Shown in pieces: positions 16,161 to 24,775 of a DNA stretch of 64,000 nucleotides. Position 1 is the stretch's first letter. The number at the start of each line of letters is the position of its first letter. The notes under the pieces are model-generated. The model saw only the letters and a program-made list of their open reading frames with translations, made no database searches and had not been told where the DNA came from. Both the position numbers and the translations under genes were made by a program. Origin of the DNA: Alphaproteobacteria bacterium (GTDB taxonomy: Bacteria; Pseudomonadota; Alphaproteobacteria; Kiloniellales; DSM-21159); assembly GCA_030433005.1 (NCBI GenBank), contig JAUILQ010000005.1, positions 62,001 through 126,000 on the forward strand. Direction: 5' to 3'.

Positions 16161-17336
16161 ATGCCCAAGCGTCGCTATTCCCCGCAGGAGATGCTGGCCG
16201 TCCTGGTCGGCTTCGACACCACATCGCGCAGCTCCAACCTCGCCCTGATCGACTGGGTCGAGGCCTATCTCGCCGAGTACGGCGTGGCCTGCCGGCGCAG
16301 CTACGACGACAGCGGCGGCAAGGCCAATCTGCTGGCGACCATCGGGCCGTCGGTCGAGGGCGGCATCGTGCTGTCCGGCCACACCGACGTCGTGCCGGTC
16401 GACGGCCAGGACTGGACCAGCGACCCCTTCCGCCTGAGCGCGCGCGGCGGCCGCCTGTACGGGCGCGGCACGGCGGACATGAAGGCCTTCTCCGCGATCG
16501 CCCTGGCGCTGCTGCCCGACTTCCTGGAGCGGCCCCTGCGCCGGCCGATCCACCTGGCGCTGTCCTACGACGAGGAGATCGGCTGCATCGGCGTGCCGCG
16601 GCTGATCGACGACCTGACGGCGAACCTGCCCCGGCCCGGCCTGGTCGTGGTCGGCGAGCCGACCGAGATGCGCGTGGTCAACGCCCACAAGGGCGTCGCC
16701 GGCTACGTCACCCGGATCCACGGCAAGGCGGCGCACTCCAGCCAGCCGCATCGCGGCGGCAACGCCATCGTCGCGGCGGCGCGGCTGATCGGCGAGCTGC
16801 GCGAGATGGCCGAGGAACGCAAGGCCGCCGCCGACCCGGCGAGCGGCTTCGAGCCGCCCTACACGACCTTCGGCATCGGCGTCATCCAGGGCGGCTCGGC
16901 GCTCAACATCGTTGCCGAGCACTGCCAGTTCCAGTGGGAGTTCCGGCGCGTGCCGGGCGACCCGGCCGAGGCCATCCTGGAGCGCTACGAGCGCTTCGCC
17001 CGCGAGGTCGTGCTGCCGGAGCTGCGCGCCCACGCCCCCGACGCCGAAATCGTCACCGAGCCGCTGGCCGCCGTTCCGCCGCTCGCCCCGGAGCAGGAGG
17101 GCGCCGCCGAGACGCTGCTCAAGCGCCTGACCGGCGCCAACCAGGCGCATGTCGTCTCCTACGGCACCGAGGGCGGGCTGTTCCAGGAGGCCGGCCTCTC
17201 GACCGTGGTCTGCGGCCCCGGCTCGATCGACCAGGCCCACCAGGCCGACGAGTTCATCGAGGCCGGGCAGCTCGAGCTCTGCGCCGAGGTCCTGCTCAAG
17301 CTCGCCGACTGGGCGGGTCAGGTCGAGGCGGCGTAG
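16161..17336 (+). CDS. argE: M20 deacylase, acetylornithine deacetylase (ArgE) type
   Basis: This 391-residue cytoplasmic zinc hydrolase matches ArgE: H74 and D76 in SGHTDVVPVD, the bridging D106 in RGTADMK, catalytic E138 with E139 in DEEIG, and a dimerisation domain in the middle (about 180-290). ArgE releases ornithine from N-acetylornithine. argD and argF lie 3-5 kb away, which supports that role. However, it is on the other strand next to an IclR regulator and a catabolic module, and ArgE-like deacylases with other acyl-amino-acid substrates are common in alphaproteobacteria. The start ATG has no strong ribosome site. Confidence 0.78.
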   Translation: MPKRRYSPQEMLAVLVGFDTTSRSSNLALIDWVEAYLAEYGVACRRSYDDSGGKANLLATIGPSVEGGIVLSGHTDVVPVDGQDWTSDPFRLSARGGRLYGRGTADMKAFSAIALALLPDFLERPLRRPIHLALSYDEEIGCIGVPRLIDDLTANLPRPGLVVVGEPTEMRVVNAHKGVAGYVTRIHGKAAHSSQPHRGGNAIVAAARLIGELREMAEERKAAADPASGFEPPYTTFGIGVIQGGSALNIVAEHCQFQWEFRRVPGDPAEAILERYERFAREVVLPELRAHAPDAEIVTEPLAAVPPLAPEQEGAAETLLKRLTGANQAHVVSYGTEGGLFQEAGLSTVVCGPGSIDQAHQADEFIEAGQLELCAEVLLKLADWAGQVEAA

Positions 17337-17361
17337 TTGCGAGGGGGCGCTACCGCGCCCC

Positions 17362-17489
17362 CCCTCTCCCCCGCCCGGCCATAGGAGTCTTCCGGGAAGG
17401 GCGCTCTGCGCCCTTCGGCACCAGCCCTCTCCCCCGCCCGGCCACCCATTCCAGGATACTGTCGTTGGGTGGCCGGGCGGGGGAGAGGG
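17362..17489. repeat. Intergenic repeat cluster with 24-bp perfect inverted repeat
   Basis: A 20-base unit (ccctctcccccgcccggcca) occurs at 17362-17381 and again at 17425-17444. The second copy extends to 17448 and is matched by a perfect 24-bp inverted copy at 17466-17489 across a 17-nt loop. The loop and right arm resemble a degenerate copy at 23908-23956. It lies between convergent genes (ArgE-like and lipoprotein) and could act as a bidirectional terminator. Confidence 0.8.
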
Positions 17490-17492
17490 CCG

Positions 17493-17561
17493 GTGCCGGC
17501 GCCGTCGGAGACGGCGCTCGCGAGAGGGCTCCGTGCCGGCGCCGTCGGAGACGGCGCTCGC
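17493..17561. repeat. 29-bp direct repeat pair, each able to form a hairpin
   Basis: Two identical 29-bp copies (gtgccggcgccgtcggagac, then ggcgctcgc) occupy 17493-17521 and 17533-17561, with a 40-bp period. Each contains GCGCCGTC-GGAG-ACGGCGC, a stable stem with little or no open loop. The second copy touches the stop codon of the lipoprotein gene, so on the minus strand these may serve as its transcription end. Confidence 0.8.
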
Positions 17562-18148
17562 TATCTCAGATACCCGCCCAGGCTGCCGCGGACCTGGCGC
17601 TCCATCTCGGCGTCGAAGTCGCGCATCAGCTGCTCGGTCATGCGGAACCAGACCTGCTCGCGCTCGGCCAGGGTCGCGTCCTCGGCGACGGTCGTCGCGC
17701 GCGTCGCCTCGGCGGTCGCGAAGGCGCTGCGCCGGCCGTCCGGCTCGAAGATCTCGATGTCGGCGGCGAGGCGCGCCTCGTAGCGCTCGGTCTGGTCGGT
17801 GGTGAAGGCGCCCTTGATGCCGCCGGTGCGCGGCAGCGGCACCTCCTGGACCGAGGCGTCGCGCAGCGTCACCACGGCCCGTCGCGGCCCGCCCATGGCG
17901 AGCAGCCGCTCGCGCGCCCAGCGCGCCGCGACCTCGTGCGGCGGCCGCGGGAAGAGATGGTCGACGTAGGGCGGCTCCAGGCGCGGCCGGTAGGCCTCGA
18001 CCGTCTCGATCGAGCCGACGTCCAGGCGCAGCGTCTCCTGGTGGCCGAAGCCGATTTCGGGAAAGGTCGGCGCCGGCGGCGGCGTCTGGCAGCCGGCGAG
18101 CAGCAGCGGACCGGCGACGAGAGCGGCGAACAGGAGCGACGGGCGCAT
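17561..18148 (-). CDS. Putative lipoprotein of unknown function
   Basis: This 195-residue protein has a signal sequence ending in LLAGC (C20), indicating lipidation. The mature part begins with a proline-rich linker and continues with an alternating alpha/beta pattern rich in charged residues, including two regions (about 85-115 and 120-150) that look like beta hairpins. I do not recognise the family. It follows hslO by 53 bp on the same strand, so it may be the last gene of the argD-argF-hslO transcript. Its stop codon touches a hairpin-forming direct repeat. Confidence 0.75.
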   Translation of the reverse strand: MRPSLLFAALVAGPLLLAGCQTPPPAPTFPEIGFGHQETLRLDVGSIETVEAYRPRLEPPYVDHLFPRPPHEVAARWARERLLAMGGPRRAVVTLRDASVQEVPLPRTGGIKGAFTTDQTERYEARLAADIEIFEPDGRRSAFATAEATRATTVAEDATLAEREQVWFRMTEQLMRDFDAEMERQVRGSLGGYLR

Positions 18149-18201
18149 GGCGGGAGGACCTCAGGGTTGCATCGGGCTGGCGGCCGGTCGGTTCCGTGAG
18201 A

Positions 18202-19260
18202 TCAGGCCCCGGCGCCGCCGTAGAGCCGGTCGAGGGCGGGATCGTCGAAGCGGAAGTCGTAGCTGCAGAACTCGCAGGTCATGACGACCTCGCCCTCCAC
18301 CTTCATCTCCTCGATCTGCTCGCGCGGGATCGAGCGCAGGATGTTCTCGACCCGCTCGCGCGTGCAGCGGCAACCGACCGAGATCGGCCGCGGCTCGAAG
18401 ACGCGCAGCGCCTCCTCGTGGAACAGGCGGTAGAGCAGGCGCTCCGGCGAGATCGCCGGATCGACCAGCTCGTCGTCGGTGCAGGAGGCCATGAGGATCA
18501 GCGCGCGCCGCCAGTCCTCCTCGCCGGCGTCGCCCTGGAACTCGCCGGTCGGCGCGCCCTCGCCGCCTGCGGGGCCGGCCGCGCCGCCCTCCTCGGGGAC
18601 CCGCTCGGTGAGCAGCGCGCCGGCGCGCCAGCCCTCGTCGGTGCGGCGGCAGGCGACCAGCAGCCCGGCGTTGAGCTGCTGCGACTGGCGGAAGTAGTGC
18701 AGCAGGCAGTCGGCGAGCCGCGGCCCGGTCAGCTCGACGAGGCCCTGGTAGCGCTCCGAGTAGGCGCCCTGGTCGACGGTGAAGGCCAGGTGACCCTGGC
18801 CGAGCCAGCGCTCGACCGTGAGCCCGTCGTCGCCGTCGCTGTCGCCGGCGGCGCCGGTTTCGCGCTCGAGCGCCGCCACGGCGTCGGCGTCGAAGCCGGC
18901 GTAGCCGCGCAGCTCACCGTCGTTGGTCAGGTCGGCGACCATCGTGCGGATCGCGCCGTCGCCCTTGATCTGCAGCGTGAAGACGCCGTCGAACTTGAGC
19001 GACGAGCCGAGCGCCGCGGCGAGCGCCAGCAGCTCGCCGAGCAGCCGGGCGACCGGTTCGGGATAGCCGGGCCGGGTCAGGATGGTGTCGAGCACGCCGC
19101 CGAGGCGCACCAGGCGCCCGCGCACGCTGCTGCGCTCCAGCAGGAAGGGCTGGATCTGGTCGTCCGCGCCGGGGTCCCAGTCCGGCAGGCGGACCTCGGC
19201 CCGCTGGTCGTCGCCTTTGGGGCCGCCATTGCCGGCGGCCGCGCCGTCGTCGGGTGTCAT
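18202..19260 (-). CDS. hslO: Hsp33 redox-regulated chaperone
   Basis: This 352-residue cytoplasmic holdase is switched on by oxidative unfolding. The redox zinc site is intact: C297-x-C299 and C329-x2-C332, spaced as in Hsp33. The N-terminal domain shows the usual VRGRLVRLG and [14 protein letters not shown] segments. It is longer than most relatives because of an acidic, Gly/Ala-rich insert around residues 220-255 and an N-terminal extension. The ATG overlaps the argF stop (ATGA), so the two are translationally coupled. The argD-argF-hslO order is common in alphaproteobacteria. Confidence 0.92.
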   Translation of the reverse strand: MTPDDGAAAGNGGPKGDDQRAEVRLPDWDPGADDQIQPFLLERSSVRGRLVRLGGVLDTILTRPGYPEPVARLLGELLALAAALGSSLKFDGVFTLQIKGDGAIRTMVADLTNDGELRGYAGFDADAVAALERETGAAGDSDGDDGLTVERWLGQGHLAFTVDQGAYSERYQGLVELTGPRLADCLLHYFRQSQQLNAGLLVACRRTDEGWRAGALLTERVPEEGGAAGPAGGEGAPTGEFQGDAGEEDWRRALILMASCTDDELVDPAISPERLLYRLFHEEALRVFEPRPISVGCRCTRERVENILRSIPREQIEEMKVEGEVVMTCEFCSYDFRFDDPALDRLYGGAGA

Positions 19261-20192
19261 TCGGACTCCATGCACCACAGCAGGATGCCCTTCTGGGCGT
19301 GCAGGCGGTTCTCCGCCTCGTCCCAGACGACGGACTGCGGGCCGTCGATCACCGCCTCGGTGACCTCCTGCCCGCGGTGCGCGGGCAGGCAGTGCATGAA
19401 GATCGCGTCCGGCTTGGCGGCGGCCATCAGCTTCTCGTCGACCTGGTACTGCCTCAGGATATTGTGGCGGCGCATCGAATCGCCAACGTCGTCGCCCATC
19501 GAGACCCAGGTGTCGGTGACCACGCAGTCGGCCTCCTTCATGGCGGCGACCGGGTCGTCGGTGATGACGATGCGGCCGCCTTCCTTCTCGGCCCACTCGA
19601 CGATCTCTTCCGGCGGCTGCAGCTGCTTTGGGCAGGCCAGGCGCAGCTCGAAGCCGAAGCGCACGGCGGCGTGGATCCAGGAGGTCGCCATGTTGTTGCC
19701 GTCGCCCGACCAGGCGATGACCTTGCCGGCGATCGGGCCGCGATGCTCCTCGAAGGTCATCACGTCGGCCATCAGCTGGCAGGGGTGGGTGCGGTCGGTC
19801 AGGCCGTTGATCACCGGCACGGTCGCGAACTCGGCGAGCTCCAGCAGCTTCTCCTCGCGCGTCGTGCGGATCATGATCGCGTCGACGTAGCGCGACAGCA
19901 CGCGCGCCGTGTCGGCGATCGTCTCGCCGCGGCCGAGCTGGCTGCCCGAGGGCTCCAGCACGATGGCCTCGCCGCCGAGCTGGCGGATGCCCAGCTCGAA
20001 GGACACGCGGGTGCGCGTCGAGGGCTTCTCGAAGATCATCGCCAGGGCCTTGCCGGCCAGCGGCTTGTCGGTCAGCGGCGCCGCCTTGCTGCGCTTGCCG
20101 GCCTCCAGGATGGTGCGCAGCGCCTCGGGCCGGAAGCGGTCGAGGTCGAGGAAGTGCCGCGGCGTCGCGGCAGTCGAGGTTCTCGCGGTCAT
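19257..20192 (-). CDS. argF: Ornithine carbamoyltransferase
   Basis: This 311-residue enzyme makes citrulline from ornithine and carbamoyl phosphate in arginine synthesis. The carbamoyl-phosphate loop STRTR is at residues 58-62, HPCQ follows near 137, and the ornithine-binding HCLPAHRG motif is near the C terminus. Length and motifs are complete. It starts 4 bp after the argD stop and overlaps hslO downstream. Confidence 0.95.
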   Translation of the reverse strand: MTARTSTAATPRHFLDLDRFRPEALRTILEAGKRSKAAPLTDKPLAGKALAMIFEKPSTRTRVSFELGIRQLGGEAIVLEPSGSQLGRGETIADTARVLSRYVDAIMIRTTREEKLLELAEFATVPVINGLTDRTHPCQLMADVMTFEEHRGPIAGKVIAWSGDGNNMATSWIHAAVRFGFELRLACPKQLQPPEEIVEWAEKEGGRIVITDDPVAAMKEADCVVTDTWVSMGDDVGDSMRRHNILRQYQVDEKLMAAAKPDAIFMHCLPAHRGQEVTEAVIDGPQSVVWDEAENRLHAQKGILLWCMESE

Positions 20193-20196
20193 GGCC

Positions 20197-21381
20197 CTAC
20201 TCCGCGGCGCTGCGCGCGGCCTCGGCGCAGGTCCGCTCGATGATGTCGCAGGCCTCGTCGGCCTCCGCGCGGCTCAAGGTCAGCGGCGGCAGCAGCCGGA
20301 CCACGTTCTCGGCCGCGCCGACGGTCAGCAGGCCGGCCTCGCGCAGCGCGCCGATCAGCTCGCCGTTCGGGCGCACCGCCTTGAGGCCGAGCATCAGGCC
20401 GGCGCCGCGCAGCTCCTCGAGCTGGCCCGGGTTGGCGGCGACGATCGCCTCCAGGCGCTTGCGCAGGTGGCCGGCGACCGCCTGGACGTTGTCGAGGAAG
20501 CCCTCGGCCAGGATCACGTCGAGCACGGCGTTGCCGACCGCCATGGCCAGCGGGTTGCCGCCGAAGGTCGTGCCGTGCACGCCGGGCGTGAAGCCGCTCG
20601 CCGCCTTGGCGTTGGCCAGTACCGCGCCCATCGGGAAGCCGCCGCCGATGCCCTTGGCGAGCATCATGATGTCGGGCGGCGTGTCGGCCCACTCGTAGGC
20701 GAAGAGCTTGCCGGTGCGGCCCATGCCGCACTGGATCTCGTCGAAGATCAGCAGCAGGCCGAACTCCTCGCAGATCCGGCGCAGCTCGCGCAGGTAGTCG
20801 AGCTCGGCCTGGCGGATGCCGCCCTCGCCCTGGATCGGCTCGACCAGCAGCGCCGCGGTCTCGTCGTCGATCGCCGCGCGCAGCTCGTTGGTGTTGCGGA
20901 AGGCGACCGTGCGGTAGCCCGGCGCCGGCGGGCCGAAGCCCTCGAGGTACTTGGGATTGCCGGCCGCCGAGATCGCCGCCATCGAGCGGCCGTGGAACGA
21001 GCCGGTGACGGTGATGATCTTCCAGCGCTTCGGGTTGCCGGCGACGTGCTGCCAGCGGCGCGCCAGCTTGGCCGCCGCCTCGAAGGCCTCGACCCCGGAG
21101 TTGCAGAAGAAGGCCTTGTCGGCGAAGGAGTGCGCGACCAGCCGCTCGGCCAGGCGCTCGCCTTCGGGGATGCGGAACAGGTTCGAGGTGTGCCAGAGCT
21201 TGGCCGCCTGCTCCTGCAGCGCCTTGACCAGGTGCGGATGGGCGTGGCCGCAGGAGGTCACCGCGATGCCGGCCGTGAAGTCCAGGAATCGTCGGCCGTC
21301 GGTGGCGATCAGGTAGGAGCCCTCGCCACGCTCGAAGGCGAGATCCGCGCGTGCGTAGGTGTTCATCAAGGCATCGCTCAC
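20197..21381 (-). CDS. argD: Acetylornithine aminotransferase
   Basis: This 394-residue fold-type I PLP enzyme converts N-acetylglutamate semialdehyde to N-acetylornithine, and may also serve in lysine synthesis. The PLP lysine lies in [12 protein letters not shown], and the phosphate-binding segments [15 protein letters not shown] and TFGGNPLAM are visible. I prefer the GTG at 21381, which has GGGAGG 8 nt upstream; the ATG five codons later is too far from that site. It is the first gene of the argD-argF-hslO operon. Confidence 0.93.
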   Translation of the reverse strand: MSDALMNTYARADLAFERGEGSYLIATDGRRFLDFTAGIAVTSCGHAHPHLVKALQEQAAKLWHTSNLFRIPEGERLAERLVAHSFADKAFFCNSGVEAFEAAAKLARRWQHVAGNPKRWKIITVTGSFHGRSMAAISAAGNPKYLEGFGPPAPGYRTVAFRNTNELRAAIDDETAALLVEPIQGEGGIRQAELDYLRELRRICEEFGLLLIFDEIQCGMGRTGKLFAYEWADTPPDIMMLAKGIGGGFPMGAVLANAKAASGFTPGVHGTTFGGNPLAMAVGNAVLDVILAEGFLDNVQAVAGHLRKRLEAIVAANPGQLEELRGAGLMLGLKAVRPNGELIGALREAGLLTVGAAENVVRLLPPLTLSRAEADEACDIIERTCAEAARSAAE

Positions 21382-21435
21382 GGGGGCATCCTCCCGGCCG
21401 GCCGGCCGTTCTGCTGGAGCTGCGGAAAGTCGGCG

Positions 21436-21464
21436 AAGATGGCCGCAGGCCACCGCTAAGTCAA
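21436..21464 (-). promoter_or_regulatory. Putative promoter of argD-argF-hslO
   Basis: On the minus strand TTGACT (complement of 21459-21464) is followed after 17 nt by CATCTT (complement of 21436-21441). The -35 is good and the -10 poor. Its position, about 55 nt before the argD start, is reasonable. Confidence 0.35.
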
Positions 21465-21509
21465 CGACGGCCCCGTGACGGAGGCGGGTGCCGGATGCGG
21501 TGGACTTCG

Positions 21510-22313
21510 CTAGGCGCGGATCTTGTAGCCGGCCGCCGTCAGCCGCCAGCAGAGCGCGAAGAGCGCCAGGCACAGCAGCGCCAGCACCGCCAGGCCGACG
21601 GCGGCGGGCGCCTGGGCGCTGCCGATGAAGCCGGCGCGCACGCCGTCGATGGCGTAGAACACCGGGTTGAAGCGCATCAGCTCGCGGCCGACCGCGGGCA
21701 CCGCCTGCAGCGTGAAGAAGGTGCCCGAGAGGATGCCGAGCGGCAGCACCAGGAAGGTCTCGACGACGGCGTAGCGGTCCCACTTCTCGGCCCACAGGCC
21801 GGTCAGGAAGCCCATCAGCGCGAACAGCAGGCAGCCGAGCGCGCCGAAGGCCAGCACCAGGCCGAGCGAGGCCAGCGGCAGCGGCACCACCAGCGCGCCG
21901 AGCAGCAGGATCGCGGTGCCGGTGACCAGCCCGGCCAGGGTCGCCGCGCCCACGTAGGCGACGACGATCTCCCAGGGCTTGAGCGGCGCCATCAGGACGT
22001 CGCCCATCATGCCCTCGAGCTTGTCGTAGACGACCGGGAAGGCGGCGTTCTCGAAGGCGGCGTGGAAGGCCTGGTAGGCGACGATGCCGGGCAGCAGGAA
22101 GACCAGCGGCGCGACGCCGCCCAGGGTCTCGACGCGCTCCGGCAGGGCCAGGGTGAAGACCGTCAGGAACAGCGCGCTTGAGACGACCTGGCCGAGCGTG
22201 CCCTCGACGGCGAACTTGCAGAAGCGCAGGAAGGCCCGGCGGTAGAGCGTCCAGAGGCCGCGTCCGTTGACCGCTCCGAAGCGCCGCGGCGCGCTGTAGC
22301 CCGCCGGCTGCAC
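21510..22313 (-). CDS. ABC-2 type transporter permease (copy B)
   Basis: This 267-residue inner-membrane protein has six predicted TM helices in the ABC-2 pattern of polysaccharide/drug exporters. After the N-terminal WTLYRRAFLRF amphipathic segment come the helices, with an LPGIVAYQAF region and a conserved FNPVFYAIDGVRAGF element near the C terminus. It is a diverged paralog of the permease encoded 7 bp upstream, and the two could form a heterodimeric channel. No ATPase gene is beside them in this window, so the energising subunit must be elsewhere. The cargo is unknown. Confidence 0.85.
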   Translation of the reverse strand: MQPAGYSAPRRFGAVNGRGLWTLYRRAFLRFCKFAVEGTLGQVVSSALFLTVFTLALPERVETLGGVAPLVFLLPGIVAYQAFHAAFENAAFPVVYDKLEGMMGDVLMAPLKPWEIVVAYVGAATLAGLVTGTAILLLGALVVPLPLASLGLVLAFGALGCLLFALMGFLTGLWAEKWDRYAVVETFLVLPLGILSGTFFTLQAVPAVGRELMRFNPVFYAIDGVRAGFIGSAQAPAAVGLAVLALLCLALFALCWRLTAAGYKIRA

Positions 22314-22320
22314 GGCCGGC

Positions 22321-23202
22321 TCAGGGCTTCAGCTTGTAGCCGCGCGCCAGCATGCGCACGACCAGCAGGCAGAGGGCGGCGTTGATGCCGGCGACAACCA
22401 GCGAGCCGATCAGTAGGTTGCCGTCGTGATGGCCCAGGAAGCCGTAGCGGAAGCCGTCGATCAGGTAGAAGAAGGGATTGAGGTGGGCGACCAGCAGCCA
22501 GCCCTCGGGCAGCCGCTCGATCGAGTAGAAGGTGCCCGACAGGAATGAGAAGGGCACGATCACGAAGTTGGTGACCGCCGCGATGTGGTCGAACTTCTCG
22601 GCCCAGATGCCGCCGATCATGCCGAGCAGCGCCAGCATCACCGAGGCGTTGAGCGCGTACCAGACGATCGCCAGCGGCTGGTGGATGCCGATCGGCACGA
22701 AGATCGCCATGGCGACGCCGGCCGCCAGGCCGACGGTCAGGCCGCGCGTGACGCCGCCGCCGGCGAAGCCGAGCGCCAGCTCGAAATGGCTGAGCGGCGG
22801 CATCAGCACGTCGACGATGTTGCCTTGGACCTTGGAGATCAGCAGCGACGAGGAGGTGTTGGCGAAGGCGTTCTGAATGATCTGCATCATGATCAGGCCG
22901 GGCGCCAGGAACACCGCGTAGGGCACCTCGCCGAACTTCAGGTTGCCGCGGCCCAGCGCCAGGGTGAAGATCGCCAGGAACAGCAGCGAGGTCACCATCG
23001 GCGCCATGATCGTCTGGGTGAAGACGTTCAGGAAGCGCTTGACCTCGCGCAGATAGAGCGTCCAGAGACCGCGCCAGTTGACGCGTCCCAGGTCGCGGGG
23101 CCCGATCGTCGCCTGCTCTGCCGCCGCGCCATCGGCCGGGCGCAAGCCCTGGCCCGGCAGCGGAGCAGGCTCGCTGCGCAGTTCGCTCTGGGAATTGACC
23201 AT
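22321..23202 (-). CDS. ABC-2 type transporter permease (copy A)
   Basis: This 293-residue protein has a polar N-terminal tail of about 45 residues and six TM helices. It shares WTLYLREVKRFLNVF near the first helix and LNPFFYLIDGFRYGFLG near the last with its neighbour, showing they are paralogs. I start it at the ATG at 23202, where coding character begins; a longer frame runs into the divergent recX promoter region. Export of a lipid, polysaccharide or drug is the family expectation. The 7-bp gap to copy B indicates a shared mRNA. Confidence 0.85.
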   Translation of the reverse strand: MVNSQSELRSEPAPLPGQGLRPADGAAAEQATIGPRDLGRVNWRGLWTLYLREVKRFLNVFTQTIMAPMVTSLLFLAIFTLALGRGNLKFGEVPYAVFLAPGLIMMQIIQNAFANTSSSLLISKVQGNIVDVLMPPLSHFELALGFAGGGVTRGLTVGLAAGVAMAIFVPIGIHQPLAIVWYALNASVMLALLGMIGGIWAEKFDHIAAVTNFVIVPFSFLSGTFYSIERLPEGWLLVAHLNPFFYLIDGFRYGFLGHHDGNLLIGSLVVAGINAALCLLVVRMLARGYKLKP

Positions 23203-23263
23203 GGCCGGGACATAGCGTGCCGGCGGCGTGCGAACAAGCGCGCTTCGGTTATGATGGGCATAC

Positions 23264-23896
23264 GTGACGGACAGGACCGACCAAAGAGCCGGCAGCAAGC
23301 GAGCGGGCCGGCGCCTGCCCAAGCCGGCGACGCCGGAGCGCCTGGAGAAGGGCGCGCTGTTCTACCTCGAGCGCTATGCCGCGAGCAGCGCCTCCCTGGT
23401 CCGCGTGCTGCGCCGGCGCGTGCGGCGCAGCGCCGAGCTGCACGGCACCGACCCGGCCGAGGGCGAGGCGGCGATCGCCGCGATCGTCGCCAAGCTGACG
23501 CGCGCCGGCTTCCTCGACGACGCCGCCTACGCCCGCGGGCTGGCCGAAAGCCTGCAGCGCCGCGGCCTGTCGGGCCGCGCCATCGACCTGAAGCTGAAGG
23601 CCAAGGGACTCGGCGAGGCCGAGCGGGCCGCGGCCCTCGAGAACCTGGCCGAGACGCGGCAGGACCCCGAGACCGAGGCCGCCGTGGCCTACGCCAGGCG
23701 CCGGCGCCTGGGCCCCTTCGCCCGGCCGGAGCGGCGTGCCGAGCGGCGCGAGAAGGACCTCGCCGCGCTGGCCCGCAAGGGCTTCGCCTTCGGCCTGGCG
23801 CTGCGGGTGATCGACGCGCCGGACGCCGCCGCCGCCGAGGCCCTGGCCGAGGACGGCGAGGCGGCGCAGCGGCCGCTCGACCCCGACTTCTCCTAG
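23264..23896 (+). CDS. recX: RecX-family regulatory protein
   Basis: This 210-residue helical protein matches RecX, which binds RecA filaments and limits recombinase activity. The three-helix repeats are visible: an ALFYLERYAASSASLVRVL first repeat (about 30-50), LTRAGFLDDAAYARGL in the second (about 78-95) and RGLSGRAIDLKLKAKGL in the third. The basic N terminus is typical. The start is a GTG, because no ATG in frame lies nearby; the region is divergent from the permease pair with 61 bp between. recA is not in this window. The C-terminal 40 residues are low-complexity and acidic. Confidence 0.85.
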   Translation: MTDRTDQRAGSKRAGRRLPKPATPERLEKGALFYLERYAASSASLVRVLRRRVRRSAELHGTDPAEGEAAIAAIVAKLTRAGFLDDAAYARGLAESLQRRGLSGRAIDLKLKAKGLGEAERAAALENLAETRQDPETEAAVAYARRRRLGPFARPERRAERREKDLAALARKGFAFGLALRVIDAPDAAAAEALAEDGEAAQRPLDPDFS

Positions 23897-23907
23897 GGCG
23901 CTTTCTG

Positions 23908-23956
23908 ACCCATTCGGGATACTCTCGTGCGCGGCCGGGTGGGGCGGGCTGGCGCC
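23908..23956. repeat. Degenerate copy of the 17.4-kb intergenic repeat
   Basis: The sequence acccattcgggatactctcg followed by a GGCCGGGTGGGGCGGG run resembles the loop and right arm of the inverted repeat at 17442-17485 (acccattccaggatactgtcg, then GGCCGGGCGGGG). Only one arm is preserved here. It lies between the convergent recX and hydrolase genes. Confidence 0.6.
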
Positions 23957-23978
23957 AGTTCCGCGTGAGCGGAAACCT

Positions 23979-24752
23979 CTAGGCGCCCTCGAGCTGCGCG
24001 AACAGGCGGTCCAGGACGTCGGCGAGCAGCGCCAGGTTGTCCGGCGTCGAGAGGCGGTGGTCGCCGTCCTTGACCAGGTGGATCTCGACGTCCTCGCTCT
24101 CCAGGCGCTGGGCCAGCTGCGGCGACAGCTCCCAGGGCACATCCGGGTCGGCCATGCCGTGCAGCAGGCGCACCGGGCAGCCGAGGCCGAGCGGCCCGCG
24201 CAGCAGCAGGTGTTCGCGGCCTTCCTCGATCAGCCGCCGGGTGATCGCCAGCGGCTCGCCGTAGTCGCTCGGCTCGCGGTAGACGCCGTCGCGCCTCAGG
24301 GTCTCGCGCACCTCCGGGGTGAAGCGGTCCCACATCAGGTCCTGGGTGAAGTCGGGCGCGGCGGCGATGCCGACCAGGGCGGCGACGCGATCGCGCCGCG
24401 CCAGCGCCGCCAGCAGCATCAGCCAGCCGCCCATCGACGAGCCGACCAGGACCTGCGGCCCCTCGCTGAGCGCGTCGAGGACGGCGACCGCGTCCTCGGC
24501 CCAGCGCCCGATCGTTCCGGCTTCGAAATCACCGGACGACTCGCCGTGGCCGAAGTAGTCGAAGCGCAGGAACGCGCGGCCGCGCTGCCGGGCGTAGTCT
24601 TCCAGCGCCGTCGCCTTGGTCCCGGTCATGTCCGACCTGAAGCCGCCCAGGAAGATCAGGCCGGGACTCTTGCCCGCGCTGCGGTGATAGGCGATTGTGG
24701 CCCCGTCCTGCCGCTCGAGGCGGGACGCGGGGGCGGTGTTGGCGACTTCCAT
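23979..24752 (-). CDS. Alpha/beta hydrolase (thioesterase/esterase type)
   Basis: This 257-residue cytoplasmic serine hydrolase has a full catalytic triad: nucleophile S106 in GSSMGG, acid D202 in HGMADPDVPW and H232 in DGDHRLS. A FLGGFRSDMTGTKA segment at residues 34-48 forms the oxyanion region and resembles ABHD10-like acyl-protein thioesterases and carboxylesterases. No signal peptide is present. It is divergent from a glycosyltransferase gene with only 23 bp between, so their promoters must overlap each other's coding starts. The substrate is not predictable. Confidence 0.85.
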   Translation of the reverse strand: MEVANTAPASRLERQDGATIAYHRSAGKSPGLIFLGGFRSDMTGTKATALEDYARQRGRAFLRFDYFGHGESSGDFEAGTIGRWAEDAVAVLDALSEGPQVLVGSSMGGWLMLLAALARRDRVAALVGIAAAPDFTQDLMWDRFTPEVRETLRRDGVYREPSDYGEPLAITRRLIEEGREHLLLRGPLGLGCPVRLLHGMADPDVPWELSPQLAQRLESEDVEIHLVKDGDHRLSTPDNLALLADVLDRLFAQLEGA

Positions 24753-24775
24753 TTCCGAGATGCGATCCTACCGCC

